Of a stretch of DNA of 64,000 bases, positions 49,594 through 57,879 are shown piece by piece (within the stretch, counting starts at the first letter, position 1; each line of letters starts with the position of its first letter). This DNA is from Labrys sp. WJW. Its GTDB lineage: Bacteria; Pseudomonadota; Alphaproteobacteria; Rhizobiales; Labraceae. The notes below the pieces were generated by a model. The model saw only the letters and a program-made list of their open reading frames with translations, was not told the origin of the DNA and searched no databases. Location: contig NZ_LYXZ01000040.1 in NCBI RefSeq assembly GCF_001676615.1, positions 62,001-126,000 of the forward strand. Reading direction: 5' to 3'. Both the position numbers and the translations under genes were made by a program.

Positions 49594-49896
49594 ATGTCTT
49601 CTTACAAATCCATTGAGGCAAATCCGAAATATCAAGAACTGGTGCGGCGGCGAAGAACGCTGAGCCTGACGCTTTCGGCGATCATGATGGTCATCTATTT
49701 CGGCTTCATCCTGGTCGTTGCCTATCTGCCCGGCGTGCTCGGGCAGCATCTGGGCACCGGCGTCACCACCATCGGTATTCCGATCGGCATTCTCGTCATC
49801 GTCGCCGCCTTCATCCTCACCGGCATCTATGTCCGCAAGGCCAATGCCGAATTCGACACGCTGACCCAGGAGATCGTCAAGGAGGCACGCGGATGA
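49594..49896 (+). CDS. DUF485 inner-membrane protein
   Basis: The 100-residue protein has the DUF485 layout: N-terminal NPKYQELVRRRRTLSLTLSA and two membrane helices (about 30-52 and 62-84). DUF485 genes precede actP in many bacteria (yjcH in E. coli), and here the stop overlaps the actP start by four bases. The start ATG follows a GGGGGAAAC purine tract. Confidence 0.94.
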   Translation: MSSYKSIEANPKYQELVRRRRTLSLTLSAIMMVIYFGFILVVAYLPGVLGQHLGTGVTTIGIPIGILVIVAAFILTGIYVRKANAEFDTLTQEIVKEARG

Positions 49897-51569
49897 AGCG
49901 CAGCACCCTCATCCTCGCGGCCTTCCTGCCGGCCCTCACGGCCACCCAGGCCCTCGCCGACGCCGTCTCCGGACCGGTCCAGCAGCAGGCGACCAACTGG
50001 CACGCCATCGTCATGTTCGGCCTGTTCGTCCTTCTCACGCTGGGGATCACGGCCTGGGCCGCCAACCGCACCAAATCGGCCTCGCAATTCTACACGGCGG
50101 GCGGTGGCATCACCGGCTTCCAGAACGGCCTTGCCATCGCCGGCGACTTCATGTCGGCGGCTTCCTTCCTCGGCATTTCCGGCCTGGTCTACATGAAGGG
50201 CTATGACGGCCTGATCTATTCGATCGGCTGGCTGGTCGGCTGGCCGATCGTCACCTTCCTGATCGCCGAGCCCCTGCGCAATCTCGGCAAGTTCACCTTC
50301 GCCGACGTCGCCTCCTTCCGCTTCAAGCAGGCACCGATCCGCGTGCTCGCCGCCTTCGGAACGCTGGTGACGGTGGCCTTCTACCTGATCGCGCAGATGG
50401 TCGGCGCCGGCAAGCTGATCCAGCTGCTGTTCGGGCTGCAATACAGCTACGCCGTCGTCATCGTCGGCGTGCTGATGATGCTCTACGTCACCTTCGGCGG
50501 CATGGTCGCCACCACCTGGGTGCAGTTGATCAAGGCCTGCCTGCTCTTGGGCGGCGCCACCTTCATGGCCCTGATGGTGCTGCTCACCTTCAACTTCAGC
50601 CCCGAAGCCCTGTTCGCCAAGGCGGTGGAGGTCCACCCCAAGGGCGCGGCGATCATGCAGCCGGGCACGCTCGCCAATCCGCTCTCGGCCATCTCGCTCG
50701 GCCTCGCACTGATGTTCGGCACGGCCGGCCTGCCGCATATCCTGATGCGCTTCTTCACCGTGGCCGACGCCAAGGAAGCCCGCAAGTCGGTGTTCTACGC
50801 CACCGGCTTCATCGGCTACTTCTACATCCTCACCTTCATCATCGGCTTCGGCGCCATCACTTTGGTGTCGACCAACCCGGCCTTCCTGACCGATCCGGCC
50901 AAGGGACTGGAGGCGATCCGGGGCGGCATCAACATGCCCGCCATCCATCTGGCCGACGCCGTCGGCGGCGACATCTTCCTCGGCTTCATCGCCGCGGTCG
51001 CCTTCGCCACCATCCTGGCGGTGGTGTCGGGCCTGACGCTGGCGGGCGCCTCGGCCATCAGCCACGACCTCTATGCCACGGTGATCAAGGGCGGCAAGGC
51101 CAAGGAACAGGACGAAATCCGCGTCTCCAAGATCACCACCGTCGTGCTCGGCGTGATCGCCATGGGGCTCGGCATCACCTTCGAGAACGTCAACGTCGCC
51201 TTCATGGTCGGCCTAGCCTTCGCCATCGCGGCTTCCTGCAACTTCCCGGTGCTGCTGATGTCGATGATGTGGCGGGGCATGACCACGCGCGGCGCGGTGA
51301 TGGGCGGCTATCTCGGCCTGATCTCCGCTCTGCTCGGCGTCATCTTCTCGCCCGGCGTGTGGGAAGCCGTGCTCCAGCATCCCAAGGGCTCGGCGCCGTT
51401 CCCCTATGAGAATCCGGCGCTGTTCTCGATGGCGCTGGCCTTCGCCGGCATCTGGCTGTTCTCCAAGCTCGACAACAGCCAGCGCGCCGCCGAGGACCGG
51501 GCCGGCTTCGACGACCAATATGTGCGCTCGCAGACCGGCATCGGCGCCACGGCGGCGAGCAAGCACTGA
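49893..51569 (+). CDS. actP: Cation/acetate symporter
   Basis: The 558-residue protein is a sodium:solute symporter of the ActP branch, taking up acetate and other short-chain acids. It has a signal-like N-terminus (LILAAFLPALTATQALA), then about 13 membrane helices, with FYTAGGGITGFQNGLAIAGD, SAASFLGISGLVYMKGYDGL (in part), GTAGLPHILMRFFTVADAKE and AASCNFPVLLMSMMWRGMT. It is translationally coupled to the DUF485 gene. No acetyl-CoA synthetase gene is near. Confidence 0.95.
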   Translation: MKRSTLILAAFLPALTATQALADAVSGPVQQQATNWHAIVMFGLFVLLTLGITAWAANRTKSASQFYTAGGGITGFQNGLAIAGDFMSAASFLGISGLVYMKGYDGLIYSIGWLVGWPIVTFLIAEPLRNLGKFTFADVASFRFKQAPIRVLAAFGTLVTVAFYLIAQMVGAGKLIQLLFGLQYSYAVVIVGVLMMLYVTFGGMVATTWVQLIKACLLLGGATFMALMVLLTFNFSPEALFAKAVEVHPKGAAIMQPGTLANPLSAISLGLALMFGTAGLPHILMRFFTVADAKEARKSVFYATGFIGYFYILTFIIGFGAITLVSTNPAFLTDPAKGLEAIRGGINMPAIHLADAVGGDIFLGFIAAVAFATILAVVSGLTLAGASAISHDLYATVIKGGKAKEQDEIRVSKITTVVLGVIAMGLGITFENVNVAFMVGLAFAIAASCNFPVLLMSMMWRGMTTRGAVMGGYLGLISALLGVIFSPGVWEAVLQHPKGSAPFPYENPALFSMALAFAGIWLFSKLDNSQRAAEDRAGFDDQYVRSQTGIGATAASKH

Positions 51570-51624
51570 GGCTCGCAGTATCGTTCGCAAATGAGCGTTC
51601 CGCCTTCTCCGGCGGAGCGCTTTT

Positions 51625-51710
51625 CCTGGGACCGCCAGCATCCTTGCTGGCCCTCACTTTCTGCACACGCAGCGTGTCAAAGAGCCAGCAAGGATGCTGG
51701 CGGTCCCAGG
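51625..51710. repeat. Palindromic repeat with CCAGCATCCTTGCTGG cores
   Basis: Arms CCTGGGACCGCCAGCATCCT (51625 on) and the inverted match ending CTGGCGGTCCCAGG (51710), each with an inner palindrome CCAGCATCCTTGCTGG. It ends one base before the soxA stop. It shares its outer CCTGGGACCGC with the repeat at 47.6 kb, but the inner core differs. Confidence 0.92.
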
Positions 51711-51711
51711 A

Positions 51712-54700
51712 TCAGTCCAGCCTCAAGCCATATTCGGCCGCGCTCTCGACCAAGGTCTCGGCAAAGGCCTGGGCCAGGGTCGAGGGAGCGAAGAGGTCAT
51801 AGGCCGGCTCGTCGGAGACTTGGTGCAGCAGGACAGGGATCTGCGCCATCAGGGTGCGCGCGACATGGCCTTGCCCGAACACGCGCGGATGCAGGTCGAT
51901 CCGGCATAGTTTCATCAGCGCCACGCGCGCCTTGGGCCCCGACAGGCGCAGCACGCCGAAGGCCGAAGAGAGATCCACCACCGAGGCGCTCTCGCCGAGA
52001 GCATGTTTGAGGCTGACGGCAAGGCTGCCCGGACGTCCGTGCTTGTCGAGCACCAGCCAGTCGCCAGGCCCCAGCGAGAGCAGCTTCAGCGCCCCCGAGA
52101 CCGCAGACCGGCCGGGCTCCGGCAGATCGAGCCCGAACTCCGCCTGGAACGAGCGGCGCAGGCCCACCTCCCCGTCCCGCCGCAACTTGATCTGCGCGAT
52201 ATCGGGGCTTCGCTCGGCCAGTTGCACCTCGGCGACGCGATCGGAAGGCCGGTCGGGGATCAGGGCGTGATGACCGGGCACCGAACGCGGCAGGACCAGC
52301 GGCTCGACGGCCCCGACCGGTGAGCCATCCTTCACCCTGAGATTGTCCGGATCGACGAAATGCGGGGAAACGATGATGACGTCGCAGGCCTGCCCGCGCA
52401 CGGGATCGGCGGTATGCAGCCGCTGGCCGATCCGCTCCCTGCCGCCGCGCAGCAGAGCGAGGCCGATGAAGCCCTCCCCCTGCGTGATCGGGCAGGCCGC
52501 GGTGACGAAACCGAGGCTCTCCTTTGCTTCGGCCGAGGCGGTGAGATGGGCACCGGCCCGCAGCTTCTGGCCGGCATCCACGACTTTCACCCCGACCAAA
52601 GCGAGGCGCCCGGGGTCGGCAAGGCCAAGGCGGCCCGCCAGGACGCGGCCGACATAATCGCCCTTCTTCTTGAGCATGCGGCCGAGGCCGAGATCGGCGG
52701 CCGTGGTCTGGCCGTTGAGCTCGCTGCCGGCGACATGCCCCTTCTCGATCCGAAGCAGGTTGAGGGCATCGAGCCCATAGGGCTTGATGCCGAAGGGCTT
52801 GCCGGCCGCGAGGATGGCTTCCCACACCGGCTCGGCATGGCCTGAGGGCACGCTGACCTCATAGGCGAGTTCGCCCGAAAAGGAGATGCGGAAGAGCCGG
52901 CCGGAAACCCCGGCGATGACGGCCTCGGCAACGGCCATGAAGGGGAAGGCCGCATCGTCGAGGTCCTGGCTGGTGATGCGGGCGAGCACCGCCCGGGCCT
53001 TAGGGCCGGCCACCGCGAAAGTCGCCCATTGATCGGCGACATTGGTGATCTGGACGTCGAGATCAGGCCATACGGCCTGGTGATGGAATTCGAGATGCTC
53101 CAGCACCAGCCCGGCATTGGCCGTGGTGGTGGTGACGAAATAATGATCCTCGGCCAATCGCGAGGTGGTGCCATCGTCGAGGACGATGCCATCCTCGCGC
53201 AACATCAACCCATAGCGCGCGCGCCCGACCGGCAGCGAGGAGAAGGTATTGGCATAGATGCGATCGAGAAAGACGCCGGCATCGCGGCCCTGGACGTCGA
53301 TCTTGCCGAGCGAAGAGGCGTCGGTGACGCCTACGGCCTCGCGCACCGCCCGGGCCTCGGCCAGCACCGGCGCCCAGCTGGTGTCCCGCTTGGGGGAATA
53401 GACCAGGGGCCGCAGCCACAGGCCGAGCTTGACGAACACGGCGCCCTGCCGCGAGTGCCAGTCATGCAAGGCCAGCCGGCGCTTGGGGCGGAAATGCTCG
53501 CCCGTCTCGGCCCCTGCGAGGGCGCCGAACGAGACCGGCGCGGCATAGGGACGGAAGGTCGGCAGGCCCGTCTCGGCAATGCTCTCGCCCTTCTCGCCGG
53601 CGAGGATGGCGCTGCCGACGAGGCCGCCTGTCTTGCCCTGGTCGGTTGCCATGCCGAGCGTGGTATAGCGCTTGGCATGCTCGACATGGGCATAGCCTTC
53701 GCGCACCGCCAGGCGGAGATCATCGGCGGTGACGTCGTGCTGCAAGTCGACAAAGGCCTTGCTGGAAGCGCGTGAAACTTTGGCCTCCCAGAAGGGCTGC
53801 GATGGCGTTCCCTCGCCTTGCGTGCCTGCCGCATCGCCGACGATCTCGATCCGGTCATTGCCCCTGGCCCGGAAGGCCACGGCCTTTTCGTCCCATTCGA
53901 AGGGCATGCGGGCCTGGCCGGCCAGCTGCAGCCGGGGATCATGGCCACCGGAGACGCAGAGCAGATCGGCCAGCAGCATTTGCGGCTGCAGCCGGGCGGC
54001 GATCGAGGTGATGGTCAGGACATGCAGCGGCGCGCCCTCGGTGGCAGAGACCTGCGAGCCGAACCAGACGGGGATGCCCGATCGCTCGGCCTCGCGGCCG
54101 GCGGCCGTTTCAGGCCTGACATCGATGATGCCGGCGATCTCGACGCCGGCCTCGGCAAGCTGCCTGGCCGAAGCATAGGCGCGGTCATTGTTGACGAAGA
54201 AGGCGGCCCGCCGGCCCGGTGCCACGCCGAAGCGCGCGGCATAGGTGGCGGCGGCCGAAGCCAGCATCACGCCGGGCCGGTCATTGCCGGGAAAGGCGAT
54301 CAGGCGTTCCTGCGCACCGGTGGCGAGCGCGATCTTGCCGGGCCGGATGATCCACTGGCGCTGACGCACCTCGTGCGGCCTTGGCGTGGCGCGATGATCG
54401 GCCACCCGTTCGACGGCGCCGACCACCAGCCCATCATAGAGGCCATAAGCGCCGGTGCGGTTGAGCAGCATCACTTCCGGAAGCGCCGCGAGTTCGGCAA
54501 GCTTGTCGGTCAGCCCCTCACGGGCCGCGGGATCGAGCAGCGCCGAGCCGCCGAAGGCGAAATCCTGTTCCAGCACGATCACGCGTTTACCCGAGCGTCC
54601 CGCCGCCAGCGCGCTGTCGAGCCCCGATGGCCCGGAGCCGACGACCAGGAGATCGCAATGGGCATGCATGGTGTCGTAGCTGTCGGGATCGGGCTCGCGT

Positions 54701-55164
54701 GCCGCCCGCCCCAGCCCGGCCGCCCGGCGGATCAGCGGCTCGTAGACCTTCTCCCACCAGGCCGCCGGCCACATGAAGGTCTTGTAGTAGAAACCTGCCG
54801 GCAGAAAGGGCGACAGCCAGCCATTCACCGCGCCGAGATCAAAGCCGAGCGAGGGCCAGCGGTTCTGGCTCACCGCCTCCAGCCCCTCGAAGAGCTCGAT
54901 GGTGGTGGCGGGGACATTGGGCTCGCGCCGGGCGCCCCGACGCAGTTCCACCAGGGCCGAGGGCTCCTCGGGCCCGGCCGTGAAGATGCCGCGCGGCCGG
55001 TGATATTTGAACGAGCGCCCGACGATGCGCACGCCATTGGCCAGGAGCGCCGAGGCGAGCGTATCGCCGCGATAGCCATGCAGGATCTTGCCGTCGAAGC
55101 GGAAGGACAGCGGCTTACTGCGATCGACCTGCCCGCCCTCGGCGAGGCGATGGGGACCGCTCAT
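51712..55164 (-). CDS. soxA: Sarcosine oxidase alpha subunit fused to gamma subunit
   Basis: Sarcosine oxidase oxidises sarcosine to glycine, passing C1 to tetrahydrofolate. The 1150-residue protein has an N-terminal 2Fe-2S-like/ubiquitin-fold domain (1-100), a NAD-binding domain (DLLVVGSGPSGLDSALAAGR, 171-190), a central SoxA region and a GcvT-type folate domain (about 590-965). After the usual alpha C-terminal PHFVDPDNLRVKDG-like segment comes a linker (~950-972) and 179 residues with gamma-subunit features (FGLDLPEPGRSAVSGALKLL, LGPGDWLVLD, LSSAFGVLRLSGPKARVAL), a separate gene (soxG) in most bacteria. The frame is continuous. Start overlaps soxD stop. Confidence 0.93.
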   Translation of the reverse strand: MSGPHRLAEGGQVDRSKPLSFRFDGKILHGYRGDTLASALLANGVRIVGRSFKYHRPRGIFTAGPEEPSALVELRRGARREPNVPATTIELFEGLEAVSQNRWPSLGFDLGAVNGWLSPFLPAGFYYKTFMWPAAWWEKVYEPLIRRAAGLGRAAREPDPDSYDTMHAHCDLLVVGSGPSGLDSALAAGRSGKRVIVLEQDFAFGGSALLDPAAREGLTDKLAELAALPEVMLLNRTGAYGLYDGLVVGAVERVADHRATPRPHEVRQRQWIIRPGKIALATGAQERLIAFPGNDRPGVMLASAAATYAARFGVAPGRRAAFFVNNDRAYASARQLAEAGVEIAGIIDVRPETAAGREAERSGIPVWFGSQVSATEGAPLHVLTITSIAARLQPQMLLADLLCVSGGHDPRLQLAGQARMPFEWDEKAVAFRARGNDRIEIVGDAAGTQGEGTPSQPFWEAKVSRASSKAFVDLQHDVTADDLRLAVREGYAHVEHAKRYTTLGMATDQGKTGGLVGSAILAGEKGESIAETGLPTFRPYAAPVSFGALAGAETGEHFRPKRRLALHDWHSRQGAVFVKLGLWLRPLVYSPKRDTSWAPVLAEARAVREAVGVTDASSLGKIDVQGRDAGVFLDRIYANTFSSLPVGRARYGLMLREDGIVLDDGTTSRLAEDHYFVTTTTANAGLVLEHLEFHHQAVWPDLDVQITNVADQWATFAVAGPKARAVLARITSQDLDDAAFPFMAVAEAVIAGVSGRLFRISFSGELAYEVSVPSGHAEPVWEAILAAGKPFGIKPYGLDALNLLRIEKGHVAGSELNGQTTAADLGLGRMLKKKGDYVGRVLAGRLGLADPGRLALVGVKVVDAGQKLRAGAHLTASAEAKESLGFVTAACPITQGEGFIGLALLRGGRERIGQRLHTADPVRGQACDVIIVSPHFVDPDNLRVKDGSPVGAVEPLVLPRSVPGHHALIPDRPSDRVAEVQLAERSPDIAQIKLRRDGEVGLRRSFQAEFGLDLPEPGRSAVSGALKLLSLGPGDWLVLDKHGRPGSLAVSLKHALGESASVVDLSSAFGVLRLSGPKARVALMKLCRIDLHPRVFGQGHVARTLMAQIPVLLHQVSDEPAYDLFAPSTLAQAFAETLVESAAEYGLRLD

Positions 55165-55451
55165 GCCGAACGCTCCGGCAGGGGGATCTCGTCATGTCTG
55201 CTGACCACAGCCTGGATCTCGTGGCTGACCGTATCGCGCAGCACCTTCAGCACCTGCCGGCAGCCATGCACATGCTGCCACCATTCCAGATGCCAGCCCG
55301 CCGGATTGGCGCGCTCATAGACATAATCGTAATAGGCTTGCGCCTCGGCCTCTTCGCCCGGCCGGCGCACCGAGGCATCGCCGCGATAGCGGAATTCGAC
55401 CTCGTCACGCAGGCCGCAATGGGGACAGGCAATTCTCAGCATGACGGGCAA
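55161..55451 (-). CDS. soxD: Sarcosine oxidase delta subunit
   Basis: The 96-residue subunit binds zinc and sits in the heterotetramer. It shows the cysteine pattern MLRIACPHCGLRDEVEFRYRG (in part) and the C-terminal HVHGCRQVLKVLRDTVSHEI. The zinc-binding C-x-x-C and the later Cys are present. It overlaps the soxA start by four bases. A palindromic repeat separates it from soxB. Confidence 0.95.
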   Translation of the reverse strand: MPVMLRIACPHCGLRDEVEFRYRGDASVRRPGEEAEAQAYYDYVYERANPAGWHLEWWQHVHGCRQVLKVLRDTVSHEIQAVVSRHDEIPLPERSA

Positions 55452-55472
55452 GCCTTGGCATTAAAGCTCGAC

Positions 55473-55573
55473 GTCATTGCGAGCCTGGCCAATCCATATG
55501 GATTGGCTTGAGCGAAGCAACCCAGGGGCCAAAGGGCGCAAAGGCTGGATTGCTTCGCTGCGCTCGCAATGAC
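55473..55573. repeat. Palindromic repeat, GTCATTGCGAGC type
   Basis: GTCATTGCGAG at 55473 pairs with CTCGCAATGAC at 55563-55573, with further inner inverted parts (CCAATCCATATGGATTGG; TTGGCTTGAGCGAAGCAA). It lies between soxD and soxB, inside the sox operon. Elements of this kind are common in Rhizobiales genomes. Confidence 0.85.
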
Positions 55574-55601
55574 GGTAAATGCAGCCACGAGCTCCCCCAT
55601 C

Positions 55602-56867
55602 TCAATGCATCCAGGCATAGGGGCCGATGCCCCGTTCGTCGATCACCCGCCCCTCCCGGAAGCGCTCCAGGCCGAAATGGGCGATCAGCGGGTGCGGTGC
55701 GCCGGTCGCCACCAGATGGGCGGTGGTGAAGCCGCCGGCGGGGATCGCCTTGAAGCCGCCATAGCACCAGCCGCCATTGAGGTAGAGGTTGCGCACCGGC
55801 GTGGTGGAGATGATGGGATTGCCGTCGGCTGTCATGTCCATCGCCCCGCCCCATTGGCGCAGCACGCGCAGGCGCCCGAGGGCCGGCATCAGCGTGAGGC
55901 CGGCCGCCAGCACGTCCTCCACCATCGGCAGGGCACCGCGCCTTGCATAGGAATTATAGCCGTCGAGCGCGCCGCCGAAGACGAGGCCGCCCTTGTCCGA
56001 CTGGCTGACATAGAAATGCCCCGCGCCATAGGTGACGACGCAATCGATCAGCGGCTTGACCGCCTCGGAGACGAAGGCCTGCAGCACATGGGTTTCCAGC
56101 GGCAGGCGGAAGCCGGCCATACCGGCCAGCAGCGAGGAATGCCCGGCCACGGCGAACAGCACCTTGCCGGCGCGGATGCTGCCGAGGCTGGTCTCCACGC
56201 CGGTCACGGCATCGCCCTCGCGCGTGACACCGGTGGCTTCGCAATTCTCGACGATGTCGACGCCGCGCCGGTCGGCGGCACGCGCATAGCCCCAGGCCAC
56301 CGCATCATGGCGCACCGTGCCGCCGCGCCTTTGCAGGAAGCCGCCGAGCACGGGAAAGCGGCCATTGTCGACATCGACCAGCGGCACCAGGCGCTTGACG
56401 CCCTCCTTGTCGAGCAGCTCGGCCTCGACGCCTTCCAGCAGCATCTGGTTGGCCCGCCGGGCCAACAGGTCGCGCTGGCCGTCCGCATGCACGAGGTTGA
56501 GCGCGCCGCGCTGCGAGACCATGGCGTTGTAGTTGAGCTCGGCCTCCAGCCCTTCCCACAACCGAAGCGAAAAATCGTAGAAGCGGATGTTCTCGGGCGA
56601 GAAATAATTGGAGCGGATGATGGTGGTGTTGCGCCCGACATTGCCGAGCCCGATACCGCCGCGCTCCAGCACCGCGACATTGGTGATGCCGTGATTCTTG
56701 GCGAGGTAATAGGCAGTGGCCAGGCCATGCCCGCCGCCGCCGACGATCACCACGTCATAGGCCTGCTTGGGCACCGGCTTGCGCCAGGCCGGCCCCCAGC
56801 CGCGATGCCCGCGCAACGCCTCATAGGCCAGGCGAAATCCCGAATAGGCGGAAGTGATGGCGGACAT
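55602..56867 (-). CDS. soxB: Sarcosine oxidase beta subunit
   Basis: The 421-residue beta subunit holds covalent FMN and FAD. It shows the FAD motif YDVVIVGGGGHGLATAYYLAKN (residues ~37-58), LERGGIGLGNVGRNTTIIRSN (in part), and the C-terminal LYLNGGWCYGGFKAIPAGG. Length is as in known SoxB (about 416). ATG 56865-56867 (MSAITSAYSGFRLA) is chosen; the frame opens 28 codons further up but those residues lack family likeness. First gene of the soxB-soxD-soxA(G) unit; the purine/folate genes often with it are absent. Confidence 0.95.
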   Translation of the reverse strand: MSAITSAYSGFRLAYEALRGHRGWGPAWRKPVPKQAYDVVIVGGGGHGLATAYYLAKNHGITNVAVLERGGIGLGNVGRNTTIIRSNYFSPENIRFYDFSLRLWEGLEAELNYNAMVSQRGALNLVHADGQRDLLARRANQMLLEGVEAELLDKEGVKRLVPLVDVDNGRFPVLGGFLQRRGGTVRHDAVAWGYARAADRRGVDIVENCEATGVTREGDAVTGVETSLGSIRAGKVLFAVAGHSSLLAGMAGFRLPLETHVLQAFVSEAVKPLIDCVVTYGAGHFYVSQSDKGGLVFGGALDGYNSYARRGALPMVEDVLAAGLTLMPALGRLRVLRQWGGAMDMTADGNPIISTTPVRNLYLNGGWCYGGFKAIPAGGFTTAHLVATGAPHPLIAHFGLERFREGRVIDERGIGPYAWMH

Positions 56868-57001
56868 GGGTCCCGAAAAGGCTGCGAGGAGAGCGCTTGC
56901 CCGACGCAGGCGCTCTCCCGACTTAAGCACCTCGCCCGCTCTTGGCAACATCGGGCTTGCAGGAGAGGGGTGCAGGCAGACACCTGCAAATACCGGGACC
57001 T

Positions 57002-57252
57002 TCAGTCCCGGAAATAGTCATGCCGGTCAGCTCCGTCGAAATGGCCGCTTCTCATGCAACATTTCTTGAAACCGGCGGGTGGAACCGCAGGGGCAAAGAT
57101 CGTTGCGCCCGAGCTTTTCCTGCAGCTCGACATCGCCATGCACGAGGCGCCTGCCCCGTTTCACGCGCGTTTCCGAGGGATAGGATTTCCGGCGTTTGCT
57201 GGAGACCTCAAAAGCTCGGCATGTCGTTGAAGTTTCGATATTTCCTCATCAT
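57002..57252 (-). pseudogene. SEC-C motif small protein, broken by two frameshifts
   Basis: Reading the minus strand from ATG 57250-57252 (ribosome site AAGGAGAG just upstream) gives MMRKYRNFNDMPSF and then a stop. With one T fewer in the TTTT run near 57210, the frame continues through SSKRRKSYPSETRVKRG, VHGDVELQEKLGRNDLCPCG and STRR. With one T fewer in the TTT run near 57070, it goes on as FKKCCMRSGHFDGADRHDYF to the stop at 57002. GRNDLCPCGS with a later CC is the SEC-C zinc motif. Both breaks are single-base additions in T-runs, so decay or sequence error are both possible. It begins 33 bases after the prfH stop and looks like the third gene of that operon. Confidence 0.7.
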
Positions 57253-57285
57253 CTCTCTCCTTCTTCGTCGTTGTCGGCACATTCG

Positions 57286-57879
57286 TCACATCACCCGCAC
57301 CGGATTGCCGCGTTCCACCTGGATGCGGGCGAGCCAGTCGCGGAAGCGGCCGGCATCGCGTTCGCGCTCATGCATGGCCGCCAGTACCGCCCTGAGGCGC
57401 GCCACTGCCAGGGTGCGGTTGCGGTGCTGCGAGCGCTCGTCGCGCGCAATGGCGCTCGCCCCGGTCGGCCGATGCACCACGCGCACGGCGCTTTCGGTGC
57501 GGTTCTGGTGCTGGCCGCCCGGGCCGCCGGCACGCATGGTCTCGAAGACGAGGTCGCTCTCGGCCAGCACCGGCAGAGGCGGCGGCTCGGGCCGGCGATG
57601 CACCGCCACGAACCAGTTCTTGCGCCGGTGATGCGGCCGCAGCCGGCTCGCGGCCGTGACCTGGATGGTGCCTTCCCATTCGCGCGCCAGAGCAAGCGCC
57701 GCCTCTCCCGCGATGGAGACGAGCAGAGACGGCTTGTCGCCCGCCGGATTGGCCTCGAGCGCACAATCGAGCCCGCGCCGCATGGCCTCGTCTTCGAGGG
57801 CCTTCGCCACCTCGGCCACGGCCAGGCGGCATTCTTTCGGCCCGCGCCCGGCCGTGATGCAGAGAAGGACGGTGCTCAT
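57286..57879 (-). CDS. prfH: Peptide chain release factor H (class I RF-like)
   Basis: The 197-residue protein is a short release-factor relative with the catalytic GGQ in RAGGPGGQHQNRTESAVRVV (residues ~116-135) and the HRNRTLAVARLRAVLAAM helix, but no full codon-recognition domain. PrfH proteins are encoded next to RtcB ligases and are reported to act on ribosomes damaged in 16S rRNA, to let the ligase repair them. Its start overlaps the rtcB stop by four bases. The pairing and GGQ make the call firm; the rescue role is from family knowledge. Confidence 0.93.
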   Translation of the reverse strand: MSTVLLCITAGRGPKECRLAVAEVAKALEDEAMRRGLDCALEANPAGDKPSLLVSIAGEAALALAREWEGTIQVTAASRLRPHHRRKNWFVAVHRRPEPPPLPVLAESDLVFETMRAGGPGGQHQNRTESAVRVVHRPTGASAIARDERSQHRNRTLAVARLRAVLAAMHERERDAGRFRDWLARIQVERGNPVRVM

